Assembly (NCBI RefSeq): GCF_032050975.1 | Contig: NZ_CP116967.1 | Span: forward strand, 3,531,001 to 3,595,000 | DNA from: Candidatus Nitrospira allomarina | GTDB taxonomy: Bacteria > Nitrospirota > Nitrospiria > Nitrospirales > UBA8639 | Length of the DNA stretch: 64,000 nt | Reading direction: 5' to 3' | Shown here: one piece after another, positions 52,741-61,915 of the stretch | Numbering within the stretch: position 1 is the first letter of the stretch | Layout of the letters: each line of letters opens with the position of its first letter | Position numbers and translations under genes: made by a program | The notes under the pieces: model-generated | Seen by the model: the letters and a program-made list of their open reading frames with translations, nothing else | Told to the model about the DNA's origin: nothing | The model's database searches: none

Positions 52741-54264
52741 CTATTTTTTTAATACCATGCATTCAATCATATCAAATGGGGTCTCGGCGTGCTCAATCAC
52801 AGACCGGCATTGAGCGACCGCCACCGGCTCAAGGTGATTCAGCAGGTCAAGATGCAGTCCCCCATTTTGGCCCTGAAAATGTACTCCTTCCCATTGTATC
52901 GACGTAATGTCTTGACCAAATCGTTGTACACACAAACCCCTGAGACCTCCACGGGTATCCCGCGGCCCATGCTTCATCGCTTCTTGAATCTCGTGTTCCT
53001 GGGATATCCTGGTGGTTCGCCCCTCGGCTTCCAACCCGAAAAACAGGCCACGATCAGGATCCAGATTATGATATTCCAGATCCAGGCTGGCAAGCCAAGG
53101 ATCATCCCAGCCGATTCGCTCGGCCTGCCTAAATGTTTCGAGCAACCACCATTTAGTCACCCAATCAATTTTTCCCACAAGCTGCCATCGATCCCGTTCG
53201 AGAAGATCTAATACCTGTTCCCATTCGCGAAGAATCCAGGCCGTCTCTTCATCCATTTCGACAAAAAATTTCCTGGCCAAATTCAGGTACTCCCGTTGAA
53301 TATCCACCCCGGAAATCAGGCCTCCCGACTGTCGTGTCACAAGAGTGCTCAAATCAGGGTCACGAGAGAGCGTCTGAATGGCTTGCACCGGGGAGTCAAG
53401 CTCACAGGGGGGCAAGATCCCTCCGGCAATCATATCCAACACCACCCGCGTCGTGCCGATCTTCAAGGCCGTGGCATATTCACACATGTTGGCATCACCC
53501 ACGATAAGATGGAGTCGCCGATAGCGTTCACGATTCGCATGCGGTTCGTCTCGCGTATTGAGGATCGGTCGGTTGTGCATGGTATCCACGCCCAACTCGG
53601 CTTCCATAAAATCTGCGCGTTGAGACAATTGAAACCCGCCAGGCTCAAACCCGCGTTCTTGCGCTTCCCGACCGACCTTGCCTGCCCCGGCGATCAATTG
53701 TCTGCTGACCAGAAAAGGCATGAGTCCACGAGCCAAATTCTCAAAATCGAGCTCGCGCGAGACCAGATAATTATCATGGCAGCCATAACTATGCCCGTGA
53801 AAATCCGTGTTGTTTTTATACAACTGAACCATTGGGCCGCCAAGGGCCTGATTTCGGCGTTGTGCCGCCATCCAAAGGATTCGCTCGCCGGCCCGGTCAT
53901 GCGCGACCATATCCTTGAGAGAACGGCATTCCGGCGTGGAATACTCAGGATGCGTATGATCATTATAAAATCGCGCCCCATTAGGAAGGACAAGGTCACT
54001 TTTCATTTCATGGAAGGAAAAAGGTCGATGGGCATCCTGTTCCGCGAACAGGTCCTCTTCTTTATCCTGAGCTAACTCAGTCACCCGAAAACCCCGTTGA
54101 TCTTCATGGGGATGCTCGCCCCGATAATCCCAGCGGCGGGTAAAATGTCCGTCAAGATAGGCCCGCACCAATTCCATGGATTCCACGACAGGATCGGCGG
54201 TCTCGATATCTTCCCGCGCAATCCCATATTCAGTCTCAATACCAAAGAGGCGAAGAGGATTCAT
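52741..54264 (-). CDS. dop: Depupylase-like enzyme Dop
   Basis: A homologue of PafA that removes the tag (507 aa). It opens MNPLRLFGIETEYGI. Between residues 34 and 80 it has an insertion (GEHPHEDQRGFRVTELAQDKEEDLFAEQD in part) corresponding to the Dop loop that separates Dop from PafA; then NDHTHPEYSTPECRSLKDMV, NTDFHGHSYGCHDNYLV and NTRDEPHANRERYRRLHLIVGD. Start ATG 54264; a longer frame to 54426 runs into the ATPase gene. Since UBact already ends in Glu, deamidation is not needed; Dop here is probably only a removal enzyme. It is 21 bases upstream of the UBact start. Confidence 0.85.
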   Translation of the reverse strand: MNPLRLFGIETEYGIAREDIETADPVVESMELVRAYLDGHFTRRWDYRGEHPHEDQRGFRVTELAQDKEEDLFAEQDAHRPFSFHEMKSDLVLPNGARFYNDHTHPEYSTPECRSLKDMVAHDRAGERILWMAAQRRNQALGGPMVQLYKNNTDFHGHSYGCHDNYLVSRELDFENLARGLMPFLVSRQLIAGAGKVGREAQERGFEPGGFQLSQRADFMEAELGVDTMHNRPILNTRDEPHANRERYRRLHLIVGDANMCEYATALKIGTTRVVLDMIAGGILPPCELDSPVQAIQTLSRDPDLSTLVTRQSGGLISGVDIQREYLNLARKFFVEMDEETAWILREWEQVLDLLERDRWQLVGKIDWVTKWWLLETFRQAERIGWDDPWLASLDLEYHNLDPDRGLFFGLEAEGRTTRISQEHEIQEAMKHGPRDTRGGLRGLCVQRFGQDITSIQWEGVHFQGQNGGLHLDLLNHLEPVAVAQCRSVIEHAETPFDMIECMVLKK

Positions 54265-54323
54265 TTGTTCCAATCTTTCAGCTGAGAAGGTCGCATGTGG
54301 CACAACGTGCTGGAAAGGGAGAT

Positions 54324-56105
54324 TTACACAATCTGAGATGTCCGATGCTCTTCTCCAGCTTTTCCAGGCTGCAGGGAGGATACTCCGACAACCTGGTCGG
54401 GATGATAATCCAGGAGTTTCAACCATTCCTCAGCTGAATCATCCGGCGGGAAAATTTCACTCTCCTTGAACTCCTCATTGCTGGCAACGAGTAAATCATC
54501 GAGGCTCAGACCCGAGGCCTCCTGATTGCCCGCTTGAATTGCCCGCTCAATAGCCCGTTCTTTTGCACGCCGGACGATTCCCGCCAACACCGCTCCACTC
54601 AATAAATCCCGGCGGTAGAGAATTTCACGCCGTCCGTTACGCAACCGAATGGCCAACACTCGATTCTCCAGGCTTCGCTGAAAGAGATTCTCTAACAGTC
54701 CGTCGATGATCTGCGACGCCGGAGCCTCATCCTCCTGTCCACTGCCGGCAGCCTTTTTCGTGTCGTAAGGCAGATCAGCCGTCAAATAGACAAGCAATAT
54801 TTCCGCTACATCGTTTCGCCCAGGTCGGCCCACCTTTATTTTTCGATCAATTCTTCCAGGTCGCAGCACGGCCGGATCAATCATATCCGGACGATTTGAA
54901 GCCAGAATAACCACCACTTGGGAAAGGCTTTCAATCCCGTCGAGTTCGGCACAAAACATCGGAACCAGGGTGTTGGAGACATTGTAGGATCGCACCGCCC
55001 GTCTCGTCCCTAAAATGGATTCGGCTTCATCGATAAAGATAAATGGCAACTTCCCGGCTTGCCTTTGTTGCCGGGCTTGAAGAAATAAATCGCGGATGAT
55101 TCGCTCCGATTCCCCGACCCACATATTCAGAACTTCCGGACCTTTGACATGCAGAAACACGCCACCCTCAATCGGCGGAAGTTGAGAGGCAGAGCCTGGC
55201 CCTTGCATTCCAGCATGGGGCGTAAGCGTTTCTCGTTCTTTGGCGAAGAGTTGCCCAAGACTTGCCGCCGTGGCTTGGCCGATCAGAGTCTTTCCGCACC
55301 CCGGAGGCCCATACAGGAGAAAGCCCTTGGGTTGCTGAAATTGATACCGTGAGAACAATTCTCCATGCAGGAGGGGATATTCTATTGATCGGCGGATGGC
55401 TTGAATAGCTTCCTGCTGTCCACCGATATGCTCCCAACGGACAGTTGGCAATTCCGCTAAAAGATGCGATTGCCCTTGGGGGTTTTCTAATCGTTCAATG
55501 GCAATCCTGTGAGATGGGTCCAGTCGAACCTCATCGCCGACCTTCAATTCCGTACCGGCGAGATCATCTGCCCGTTGTATAAGAATGCCTTGCCTGCCCG
55601 CCTCTTGATCAATACGAAGACGCCCATCACCTAATATCTCTCGAACTTTCACAATCGGGCCATTCCGATCATACCCGAGAGACCGGATGACCACATACGC
55701 CTCATTTACTAAAATCTGATGCCCAACCTTTAAACCTTCTTCCTCAAGCCTGGGATCGACACTGGCATAATATTCTGCCCCGCCAACCATGATTCTCGCC
55801 ACACCCTTTTCAGGCTGATCAAGCAGAGTCCCGATTCGATTTGCCGGGGCCGTCAGTTTTTCAAGCACTCCTTGAAGTTTCTTCATATCGGCTTCCTGTT
55901 GTTGAGAAGCCGTCGTTTGCTCAACAAGCCCGTGTCGAAGTTGATAGAGAAGAGGAATCCGGTGATCCCCTTCAGGCAAAGATGCCAAACATTGGTCAAT
56001 AATCGCCAACGGGGAATTCTCAGATTTCCTGGAGAATTTCGGGAATGAAGGTCCACCAGACCGAGAGGAATCCTTGGAGGAAGAAAATTCTGTAGAATCA
56101 CTCAT
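54324..56105 (-). CDS. arc: Proteasomal AAA ATPase ARC/Mpa
   Basis: The ring ATPase that unfolds tagged proteins and feeds them to PrcAB (593 aa). N-terminal disordered/coiled region (1-85), OB domains (about 90-205, IMVGGAEYYASVDP), then the AAA module with Walker A GPPGCGKT near 270-277, Walker B FIFIDEAESILG near 355-366 and the arginine finger region RPGRIDRKIKVGRPG near 420-434. The C-terminus ends RTSQIV; the family's HbYX-type docking tail (such as GQYL) is absent. First gene of the operon, 60 bases before dop. Confidence 0.92.
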   Translation of the reverse strand: MSDSTEFSSSKDSSRSGGPSFPKFSRKSENSPLAIIDQCLASLPEGDHRIPLLYQLRHGLVEQTTASQQQEADMKKLQGVLEKLTAPANRIGTLLDQPEKGVARIMVGGAEYYASVDPRLEEEGLKVGHQILVNEAYVVIRSLGYDRNGPIVKVREILGDGRLRIDQEAGRQGILIQRADDLAGTELKVGDEVRLDPSHRIAIERLENPQGQSHLLAELPTVRWEHIGGQQEAIQAIRRSIEYPLLHGELFSRYQFQQPKGFLLYGPPGCGKTLIGQATAASLGQLFAKERETLTPHAGMQGPGSASQLPPIEGGVFLHVKGPEVLNMWVGESERIIRDLFLQARQQRQAGKLPFIFIDEAESILGTRRAVRSYNVSNTLVPMFCAELDGIESLSQVVVILASNRPDMIDPAVLRPGRIDRKIKVGRPGRNDVAEILLVYLTADLPYDTKKAAGSGQEDEAPASQIIDGLLENLFQRSLENRVLAIRLRNGRREILYRRDLLSGAVLAGIVRRAKERAIERAIQAGNQEASGLSLDDLLVASNEEFKESEIFPPDDSAEEWLKLLDYHPDQVVGVSSLQPGKAGEEHRTSQIV

Positions 56106-56235
56106 GGTGTATTGTATTCCATTCTATTTCAATTGAGACATGAAAGCCTCGACGCCCCATCAACACTCCGACAACGCATCTTGGCCGACGATCAATTTCT
56201 CATTCTACTATGTTTCCGGACCATTACCCAAGATA

Positions 56236-56271
56236 TAAAAAAAGCAGGGGATCCGTTAGGGTCCCCTGCTT
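56236..56271 (-). terminator. Rho-independent terminator of the RRM gene
   Basis: On the minus strand AAGCAGGGG pairs with CCCCTGCTT (56242-56250 and 56263-56271), the loop is short, and seven or more Ts follow (56236-56243). It lies 35 bases after the stop codon of the RRM gene. Confidence 0.9.
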
Positions 56272-56305
56272 CTATTGAAGAGTAGCCTGTTAGTGACTTA
56301 GCGAC

Positions 56306-56638
56306 TTACCAACGGTCTCCACCACCGCCGCCACGGTTTCCGCCACCACCACGGTTTCCGCCACCACCGCCACCAAATCCGGTTCGCGGTGCTTGGGGCT
56401 TCGCTTCATTGACCGTCAGGGTACGCCCTCCCATTTCGGTTCCATTTAGCGCCTCAATCGCCGCCTTAGCTTCAGCATCCGAGGCCATTTCCACAAAACC
56501 AAATCCTCGAGATTGCCCCGTATACTTGTCCGTAATAATTTTAGCCGACGTCACGGCGCCGTGCTGGCCAAAAAGGTCAGCCAATTCTTGCTCTGCCGTG
56601 GAATACGGCAGGCCACCCACATAGATCTTTGAACCCAT
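56306..56638 (-). CDS. RNA-binding protein, RRM domain with glycine-rich tail
   Basis: A 110-residue single RRM. RNP2 is KIYVGGLPY and RNP1 RGFGFVEM; the tail from about residue 88 is glycine/arginine-rich (GGGGGNRGGGGNRGG), as in the cold-induced Rbp proteins of cyanobacteria and Nitrospira-like bacteria. It probably binds single-stranded RNA at low temperature. Single-gene unit with its own terminator. Confidence 0.93.
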   Translation of the reverse strand: MGSKIYVGGLPYSTAEQELADLFGQHGAVTSAKIITDKYTGQSRGFGFVEMASDAEAKAAIEALNGTEMGGRTLTVNEAKPQAPRTGFGGGGGGNRGGGGNRGGGGGDRW

Positions 56639-56808
56639 CGGGGTCCCTCCTTCTAAATGCGATATTGTTTTGCATGGTTCGAAGAGAAGAGAAGGGAAGG
56701 AACGGCCCGAGAACGCAAACCAGGTGGCGACTTAGGACTAACTTCCAATCAGACTCCTTGCGGATTCCTTGGCAAAACAACATCAGTGATGGGCCCGTCA
56801 CTCAAACA

Positions 56809-56838
56809 TTCATCACGTGGCCCGAATGTCGTGATGAA
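56809..56838. terminator. Candidate terminator between clpX and the RRM gene
   Basis: A perfect 9-bp stem TTCATCACG (56809-56817) / CGTGATGAA (56830-56838) lies 82 bases after the clpX stop. A T-rich tail (TTTCTTTTG) is on the plus side, only a short one (TGTTTG) on the minus side, so efficiency for clpX is uncertain. Confidence 0.4.
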
Positions 56839-56919
56839 TTTCTTTTGAATAGCATAAGTCAGAATGGAAAAGAATGCAACAATCCCCGGCAAGGAAACTA
56901 CTCATCCCACGCATTATTT

Positions 56920-58200
56920 TCAGGAAATTAATTGGGGGGTCCCCCTGCCGTCAATCGCTTCCTCGGAGATAATCACTCGTTTAATGTTTTTCAAGGCTGG
57001 CACATCATACATCAAATCCAGCATGACTTCCTCCAGAATAGAACGCAATCCCCTGGCTCCGGTTTTCATAGACGAAGCCCTGGTGGCAATGGCTTGAACC
57101 GCCTCCGGAGTGAAGTCCAACTGCACACCATCTAATTGAAATAAGGCTTGGTATTGTTTCAGGAGAGCATTTTTCGGTTCCTGTAGAACCCGCACCATAT
57201 CCTCCACGCGTAAGTCATTCAGAGAGGCAAGAATGGGAAACCGGCCGACAAATTCAGGGATGAGTCCATACTTTAGAAGATCCTCCGGCTTGAGTTTTTC
57301 CATCAATTGATTAGAGCTCAACGCCTCACCATTGGAGGAAGCCGCGCCAAAACCCATTCGTTTCTGATTGGTCCGCTGAGAAATAATATCCTCCACCCCT
57401 ACAAAGGCACCGCCACAAATAAAGAGGATATTCGTCGTATCCACCCTGAGAAATTCCTGCTCAGGATGCTTTCTTCCCCCCTTGGGAGGCACATTGCATA
57501 ACGTCCCTTCCACCAATTTCAACAATGCCTGTTGGACACCTTCCCCGGACACATCCCGCGTGATAGAGGCGCTTTCAGATTTACGGCTAATCTTGTCAAT
57601 TTCATCAATATAAATGATGCCCACTTGCGCTCTGGCCATATTAAAATCACACGACTGCAATAACTTCAAGACCACATTTTCCACATCCTCGCCCACATAA
57701 CCCGCTTCCGTCACCGTGGTGGCATCTGCAATGGCAAAGGGAACATGCAAAATTTTCGCTAAGGTTCTGGCGAGTAAGGTCTTGCCGGTTCCCGTCGGCC
57801 CGATCAGCATCACATTCCCTTTTTCTAATTCCACATCAGGCAGATCTTTACCGCTAAATACACGTTTATAATGGTTATGGACGGCCACCGACAGAACTTT
57901 TTTGGCACGGTCTTGCCCTATCACATACTGGTCAAGCACCTCTTTAATTTCAGGAGGGGTCGGCAAGGGACCCGCTGGCGGCTCCATCGGGGACTGGCCT
58001 TCCGTATGGCCTGATAAAAATTTTGAACATTGTTGAATGCAATCCGCACAAATCAAGACCGACCCCGGTGCCTGACATTGCGTGCAGGCCTGTTTCGTCG
58101 GGGCCTGGATCAAATTGGTTGCTCCAGGTTTTGCCCGACCACAGAAGGAGCAGACCGCATCCGCACGATTTCGTCCTTGCTTCGAATCCCAAAAAGCCAC
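56920..58200 (-). CDS. clpX: ATP-dependent Clp protease ATP-binding subunit ClpX
   Basis: An AAA+ unfoldase that feeds ClpP (426 aa). The start is GTG 58200 with AAAGG upstream. Walker A GPTGTGKT near 135, Walker [11 protein letters not shown] near 195, and the sensor/GAFVG loop [11 protein letters not shown] near 275 are conserved. The N-terminal zinc domain is unusual: CSFC, an extra CTQC, then CADC, three pairs instead of two. No ClpP gene is next to it, contrary to the frequent clpP-clpX order. Confidence 0.94.
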   Translation of the reverse strand: MAFWDSKQGRNRADAVCSFCGRAKPGATNLIQAPTKQACTQCQAPGSVLICADCIQQCSKFLSGHTEGQSPMEPPAGPLPTPPEIKEVLDQYVIGQDRAKKVLSVAVHNHYKRVFSGKDLPDVELEKGNVMLIGPTGTGKTLLARTLAKILHVPFAIADATTVTEAGYVGEDVENVVLKLLQSCDFNMARAQVGIIYIDEIDKISRKSESASITRDVSGEGVQQALLKLVEGTLCNVPPKGGRKHPEQEFLRVDTTNILFICGGAFVGVEDIISQRTNQKRMGFGAASSNGEALSSNQLMEKLKPEDLLKYGLIPEFVGRFPILASLNDLRVEDMVRVLQEPKNALLKQYQALFQLDGVQLDFTPEAVQAIATRASSMKTGARGLRSILEEVMLDLMYDVPALKNIKRVIISEEAIDGRGTPQLIS

Positions 58201-58322
58201 GGCAGTTACCTTTCTTACTCGTCACCAGAAATCAGTCTAAAAGACTCTATCACTTCCCCATGAAAGGAGATCTTAATCTTCAAGAGGAAGGATATCAAAT
58301 CATCTCCCATTCAGGATAAACC

Positions 58323-59354
58323 TCAAAGGGATTCGGCCACAACCAGGGGCACAGCTTCCCAGGACATTCCCCGGTCACCCGTCCGAAACAGTCCTTTTCC
58401 GTTGGTCCCCACATAAAGCACATCAGAATCAACCGCGCTCATGGCTAGAGCCCGAATATTAACATTCGTCAAGCCCGCACTTCGAGCTTCCCAAGTTATT
58501 CCTCCATCTTCACTTCTAAAAACACCGTCACGATTGGTCACATACACGACATGTGGGTGGGTGTGATCGAGAATGAGGTCACTCAACATCTGATCGGAGA
58601 GTGTCTCCCCAATGCGAGTCCAGACTTGGCCTCCATCCTTGGTGACGTACAGTCCACTCAGAGTCGCAGTATAGACCGTATCGGATTCATGAGGGTCAAC
58701 CTTTATGCGAGTCACGCCCAATGCCCTGGAGGATTTCAGCACATCCGAGGCCACCAACCCATTATTGACCATTTTCCAAGTGCGAGCCCCGTCAATAGAT
58801 TTATAGACTCCCCCGCTTGTTCCGGCATAGAGGGTTTGAGGCTGACGGGGATCGCAGTCAAGCGTCACCACCATGAGCACTTCTTTCATGCCCTCCATCC
58901 GCTTACTCCAGGTTTCTCCCCCATCGTCTGATTCAAACACCCCCAAGGAGGTGGCGGCAAAAATATGGGCACTGGATCCCGGAGCAAACACCAATTGATG
59001 GACCACCGAGGAAATCGTCACATCATCCAATCCCGTCCGTCGTGACACCCATCGTTGCCCACCATCGTAACTTTTATATACCGCATCCCCCTTTGTTCCG
59101 GCGATAATATTGGCCGGAAACAGGGGATCAATGGCCAGAGCAATGACCCGAGAATGGGTCATACCCGCAGACATGTTCTGCCAGGTCATGCCCCCGTCCC
59201 TGGATTTATAAATATAATCGTTGGTGGCGAGATAAAGAATTTTGGGGTTTGTGGGATGAAGGACAATTTCCACCACCGCCTCACTTTTCCCACAGCCGGC
59301 TAACAACATGCAGGCAAGTACTGTCAGCCAAAAAAGACGGAGACTGACGATCAT
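58323..59354 (-). CDS. BNR/YCF48-like propeller lipoprotein (343 aa)
   Basis: Start ATG 59354: the signal peptide MIVSLRLFWLTVLACMLLAGC has a lipobox (LLAGC). Six or more repeats of the type KSRDGGMTWQNMSAGM, KSYDGGQRWVSRRTGL, ESDDGGETWSKRMEGM, KSIDGARTWKMVNNGL follow, each with GTxxGVYKS-type strands. It is a beta-propeller without an obvious active site, like the protein at 8660. A longer frame upstream to 59777 would overlap the M48 gene and is rejected. Probably periplasmic, anchored to the outer membrane. Confidence 0.8.
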   Translation of the reverse strand: MIVSLRLFWLTVLACMLLAGCGKSEAVVEIVLHPTNPKILYLATNDYIYKSRDGGMTWQNMSAGMTHSRVIALAIDPLFPANIIAGTKGDAVYKSYDGGQRWVSRRTGLDDVTISSVVHQLVFAPGSSAHIFAATSLGVFESDDGGETWSKRMEGMKEVLMVVTLDCDPRQPQTLYAGTSGGVYKSIDGARTWKMVNNGLVASDVLKSSRALGVTRIKVDPHESDTVYTATLSGLYVTKDGGQVWTRIGETLSDQMLSDLILDHTHPHVVYVTNRDGVFRSEDGGITWEARSAGLTNVNIRALAMSAVDSDVLYVGTNGKGLFRTGDRGMSWEAVPLVVAESL

Positions 59355-59436
59355 AGCCTGCCTTGAATGACGATCAAATCCGTTCCCTGAAAGCGACAGA
59401 ACGTTTGAAACACCATGCGAGCTCCTTTCACCATGG

Positions 59437-60354
59437 CTAGTGAAGGAGACGAGCCGCGTTTGGTTGTTGTGGCGGGCGTGGAAGGGGAGATGGTGTAATG
59501 AGGGGCAAATTGGCCACAGGGGCCTTTGGAGCCTTTCTATAGAGCTCCATGGCTTCAGGCATCCATTTCGTGAGATCGGCAATCCGGGTTTCATGCGCTG
59601 GGTGGGTAGATAAAAATTCCGGAGGAGCGCCATCAGAAGCCGCGGCCATCCGTTCCCAAATATGAATCGCTTCTCGAGGATCGTATCCCGCATCACCCGC
59701 AAGCAATATGCCGATATAGTCAGCTTCCGATTCGTGTTTTCGGCTAAACGGTAACAGAACTCCCGTCTGCACACCAAGCCCCATCGCCTGCATGGCTAGC
59801 GCGTTTAATGCCGGATTTTGGCCTTGGGTCGAAAGCACGATCGCTGCGGCAGTCATGCCAAATTGAGCCACCAGGCCCTGGCTCATCCGCTCTCCTCCAT
59901 GTTCCGCCAGCGCATGAACAACTTCATGTCCCATAATAGCCGCCAATCCGGCCTCATTTTTCGCCATCGGGAAAATCCCGGTATAGACCGCAATTTTCCC
60001 ACCCGGCAAAGCCCATGCATTCTTAGTATTGTCGTCCTTTATGACCGTGACTTCCCAATCAAACGCTTTCGCCACGTCCCCATATTTTGAACGCTTGGCC
60101 GCCTCAATAATACGAGCCGCGACACGGGTAACCGGCTCAATCTCTTTAGGATCTTTGGAAATCACAACCTTGGGATCCTGCAAAACTTCACTATACTGGG
60201 CAGCCCCCATCTGGTTCATTTGCCCGGACGGCATCAATAACAGCTGGGAACGTTGCGTATAGGGATTGGTTTGGCATCCCGCGATCAGGATGTTCAGGAA
60301 CAGGACACAGAAAAAGATCCGACCATCTGTGGTGACCCACCGGGGTATTGACAT
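59437..60354 (-). CDS. M48-family metalloprotease, lipoprotein
   Basis: A periplasmic Zn-peptidase related to BepA/LoiP, which are outer-membrane quality-control proteases (305 aa). The signal peptide ends LIAGC (about residue 23-27). The zinc site is HEVVH near 145-149 and the third ligand in ESEADYIGILLAG near 210-222. The proline-rich C-terminus (PSPLPRPPQQP) is short. It is 82 bases upstream of the propeller lipoprotein, same strand. Confidence 0.9.
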   Translation of the reverse strand: MSIPRWVTTDGRIFFCVLFLNILIAGCQTNPYTQRSQLLLMPSGQMNQMGAAQYSEVLQDPKVVISKDPKEIEPVTRVAARIIEAAKRSKYGDVAKAFDWEVTVIKDDNTKNAWALPGGKIAVYTGIFPMAKNEAGLAAIMGHEVVHALAEHGGERMSQGLVAQFGMTAAAIVLSTQGQNPALNALAMQAMGLGVQTGVLLPFSRKHESEADYIGILLAGDAGYDPREAIHIWERMAAASDGAPPEFLSTHPAHETRIADLTKWMPEAMELYRKAPKAPVANLPLITPSPLPRPPQQPNAARLLH

Positions 60355-60427
60355 CTCAAATTCTCAAGAATTCAGTGTCGCACAGCAAAAGGACGCCATT
60401 ACCATCCTACCGTCATTCGGACGACCA

Positions 60428-61915
60428 TTACATTCCGGCAGTGGGTTCTGGAATACGAATGTCCAATTCCTGGATTTGTTCGTAGCGAGCCAATGCTGGT
60501 TTGGTGCCTGCACGAGGTCCCACCACAAGAATCGCAAACTCCTCCGGACGCAAATGTTTGTGTGCAGCCCTTCGGACTTCAGCCGTGGTGACTTTTTCAA
60601 TACCCTGGCGAAACTCTCTTAGCCAGGTCGAAGGATACCCATAATATTCATATGTCAGGTATTTACCAAGCACTTTCGTGGGAGAATCCACAGAAAAAAC
60701 AAAGGAATTTAAAATACTGGCTTTTGCGCTCGCCACTTCTTCATCCGTAGGAGGCTGAGCGACCATATTCCGAGCTTCTGCGATTAAGGCATCAATCCCC
60801 TTTCCCGTCGTTTCCGTTTTGGTCGACATCGAGAGGATGGCCATGCCTGGATAGTCCCATTGCAATCCAACCCCACCGTGCACATCATAAGCCAGCCCTT
60901 GCTTGGAGCGGATGTTATAAAATAATCTCGCGCCAAATGACCCCGAAAGAATCTGATTGACGATCACCAAGGGATAATAATCAGGATCGTCCCGACGGAT
61001 TCCCAAGTGCCCCATGGCAATTTTTGCTTGCGTCATATCGTTTTTTTCAATATAAAACACCCCGGCCGGGACCGTTGACTGAATGAAGACGGGAGCATCC
61101 TCTACCTCCGGACCCTTGGGCCAGTCCCCAAAAATGGATTGAATGAGCGCGAGTGTTTTTTCACGTTCAAAATCGCCACTCACTCCTAAAATAATCCGAT
61201 TAGGATGAAAGTACGTCGCATGGCACCGGATCACATCCTCCCGGGTGATAGACCCCACGGTGGCGTATGTCGGTTCCCAGGTATAGGGAGAATCCTTCCC
61301 ATAAATTAACTTCTTATATTCTCGTGAGGTAATCTCATCCGGATCATCATTCTGACGGGAAATCCCGGCCATCATCTGATTTTTGGCAATCTTTAACTTC
61401 TCAGGATCAAACACCGGAAACCGCAACACGTCTCCAAATACCTTCAACACCTCAGGAAAATCTTCGGTAAGAGAACCCATCGACGCAGTGCCGGACGAGT
61501 CCCCAATGTGCGTTTCAATGGCGGCGGCCTTCCCTTCTAAAAACTCATCCAGGGCATCGCCGCTCAGACTTTTCGTCCCTCCCGTGCGAAGCACGGTTCC
61601 CGTTAAGGAAGCCAACCCAATGGTGTCCTGAGCGTCCAATCGGGAACCCGTCTTGATCATGGCCGACACACCAACAAGCGGTAATTCATGGTCTTCCATC
61701 AGCAACACCACCAGTCCATTATCCAGAACCACGCGTTCAGGTTCAGGAATAACCAGTTCCGGCAATGGCGGGAACTGCAACTCCTCGACTTTTGTCACTT
61801 GCGCTTGCACCCAAACGGGAACACAGAACATGAGGAGGACGCCCAATCCCGCGCTCAGACTTGACCATCGACCGACACCACCCCACGAATGCTGATGAGC
61901 TTTACAGTGATTCAT
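60428..61915 (-). CDS. M16-family peptidase, non-catalytic-type subunit
   Basis: 495 residues with a signal peptide (LGVLLMFCVPVWVQAQ, about 19-38). It has the two M16 half-domains (VVLDNGLVVLLMEDHELP and later GVFYIEKNDMTQAKIAMGH), but the zinc motif HxxEH is missing: the equivalent segment is GLASLTGTVL. So it is likely the inactive partner of the catalytic M16 gene upstream, with which it overlaps by 4 bases. Such pairs act as periplasmic heterodimers. GGAGGG precedes the ATG. Confidence 0.88.
   Translation of the reverse strand: MNHCKAHQHSWGGVGRWSSLSAGLGVLLMFCVPVWVQAQVTKVEELQFPPLPELVIPEPERVVLDNGLVVLLMEDHELPLVGVSAMIKTGSRLDAQDTIGLASLTGTVLRTGGTKSLSGDALDEFLEGKAAAIETHIGDSSGTASMGSLTEDFPEVLKVFGDVLRFPVFDPEKLKIAKNQMMAGISRQNDDPDEITSREYKKLIYGKDSPYTWEPTYATVGSITREDVIRCHATYFHPNRIILGVSGDFEREKTLALIQSIFGDWPKGPEVEDAPVFIQSTVPAGVFYIEKNDMTQAKIAMGHLGIRRDDPDYYPLVIVNQILSGSFGARLFYNIRSKQGLAYDVHGGVGLQWDYPGMAILSMSTKTETTGKGIDALIAEARNMVAQPPTDEEVASAKASILNSFVFSVDSPTKVLGKYLTYEYYGYPSTWLREFRQGIEKVTTAEVRRAAHKHLRPEEFAILVVGPRAGTKPALARYEQIQELDIRIPEPTAGM

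Noticed and set aside
53296..54075. Long plus-strand open frame opposite dop
   Set aside because: It is the antisense shadow of a well-supported gene; no start signal and no family pattern.
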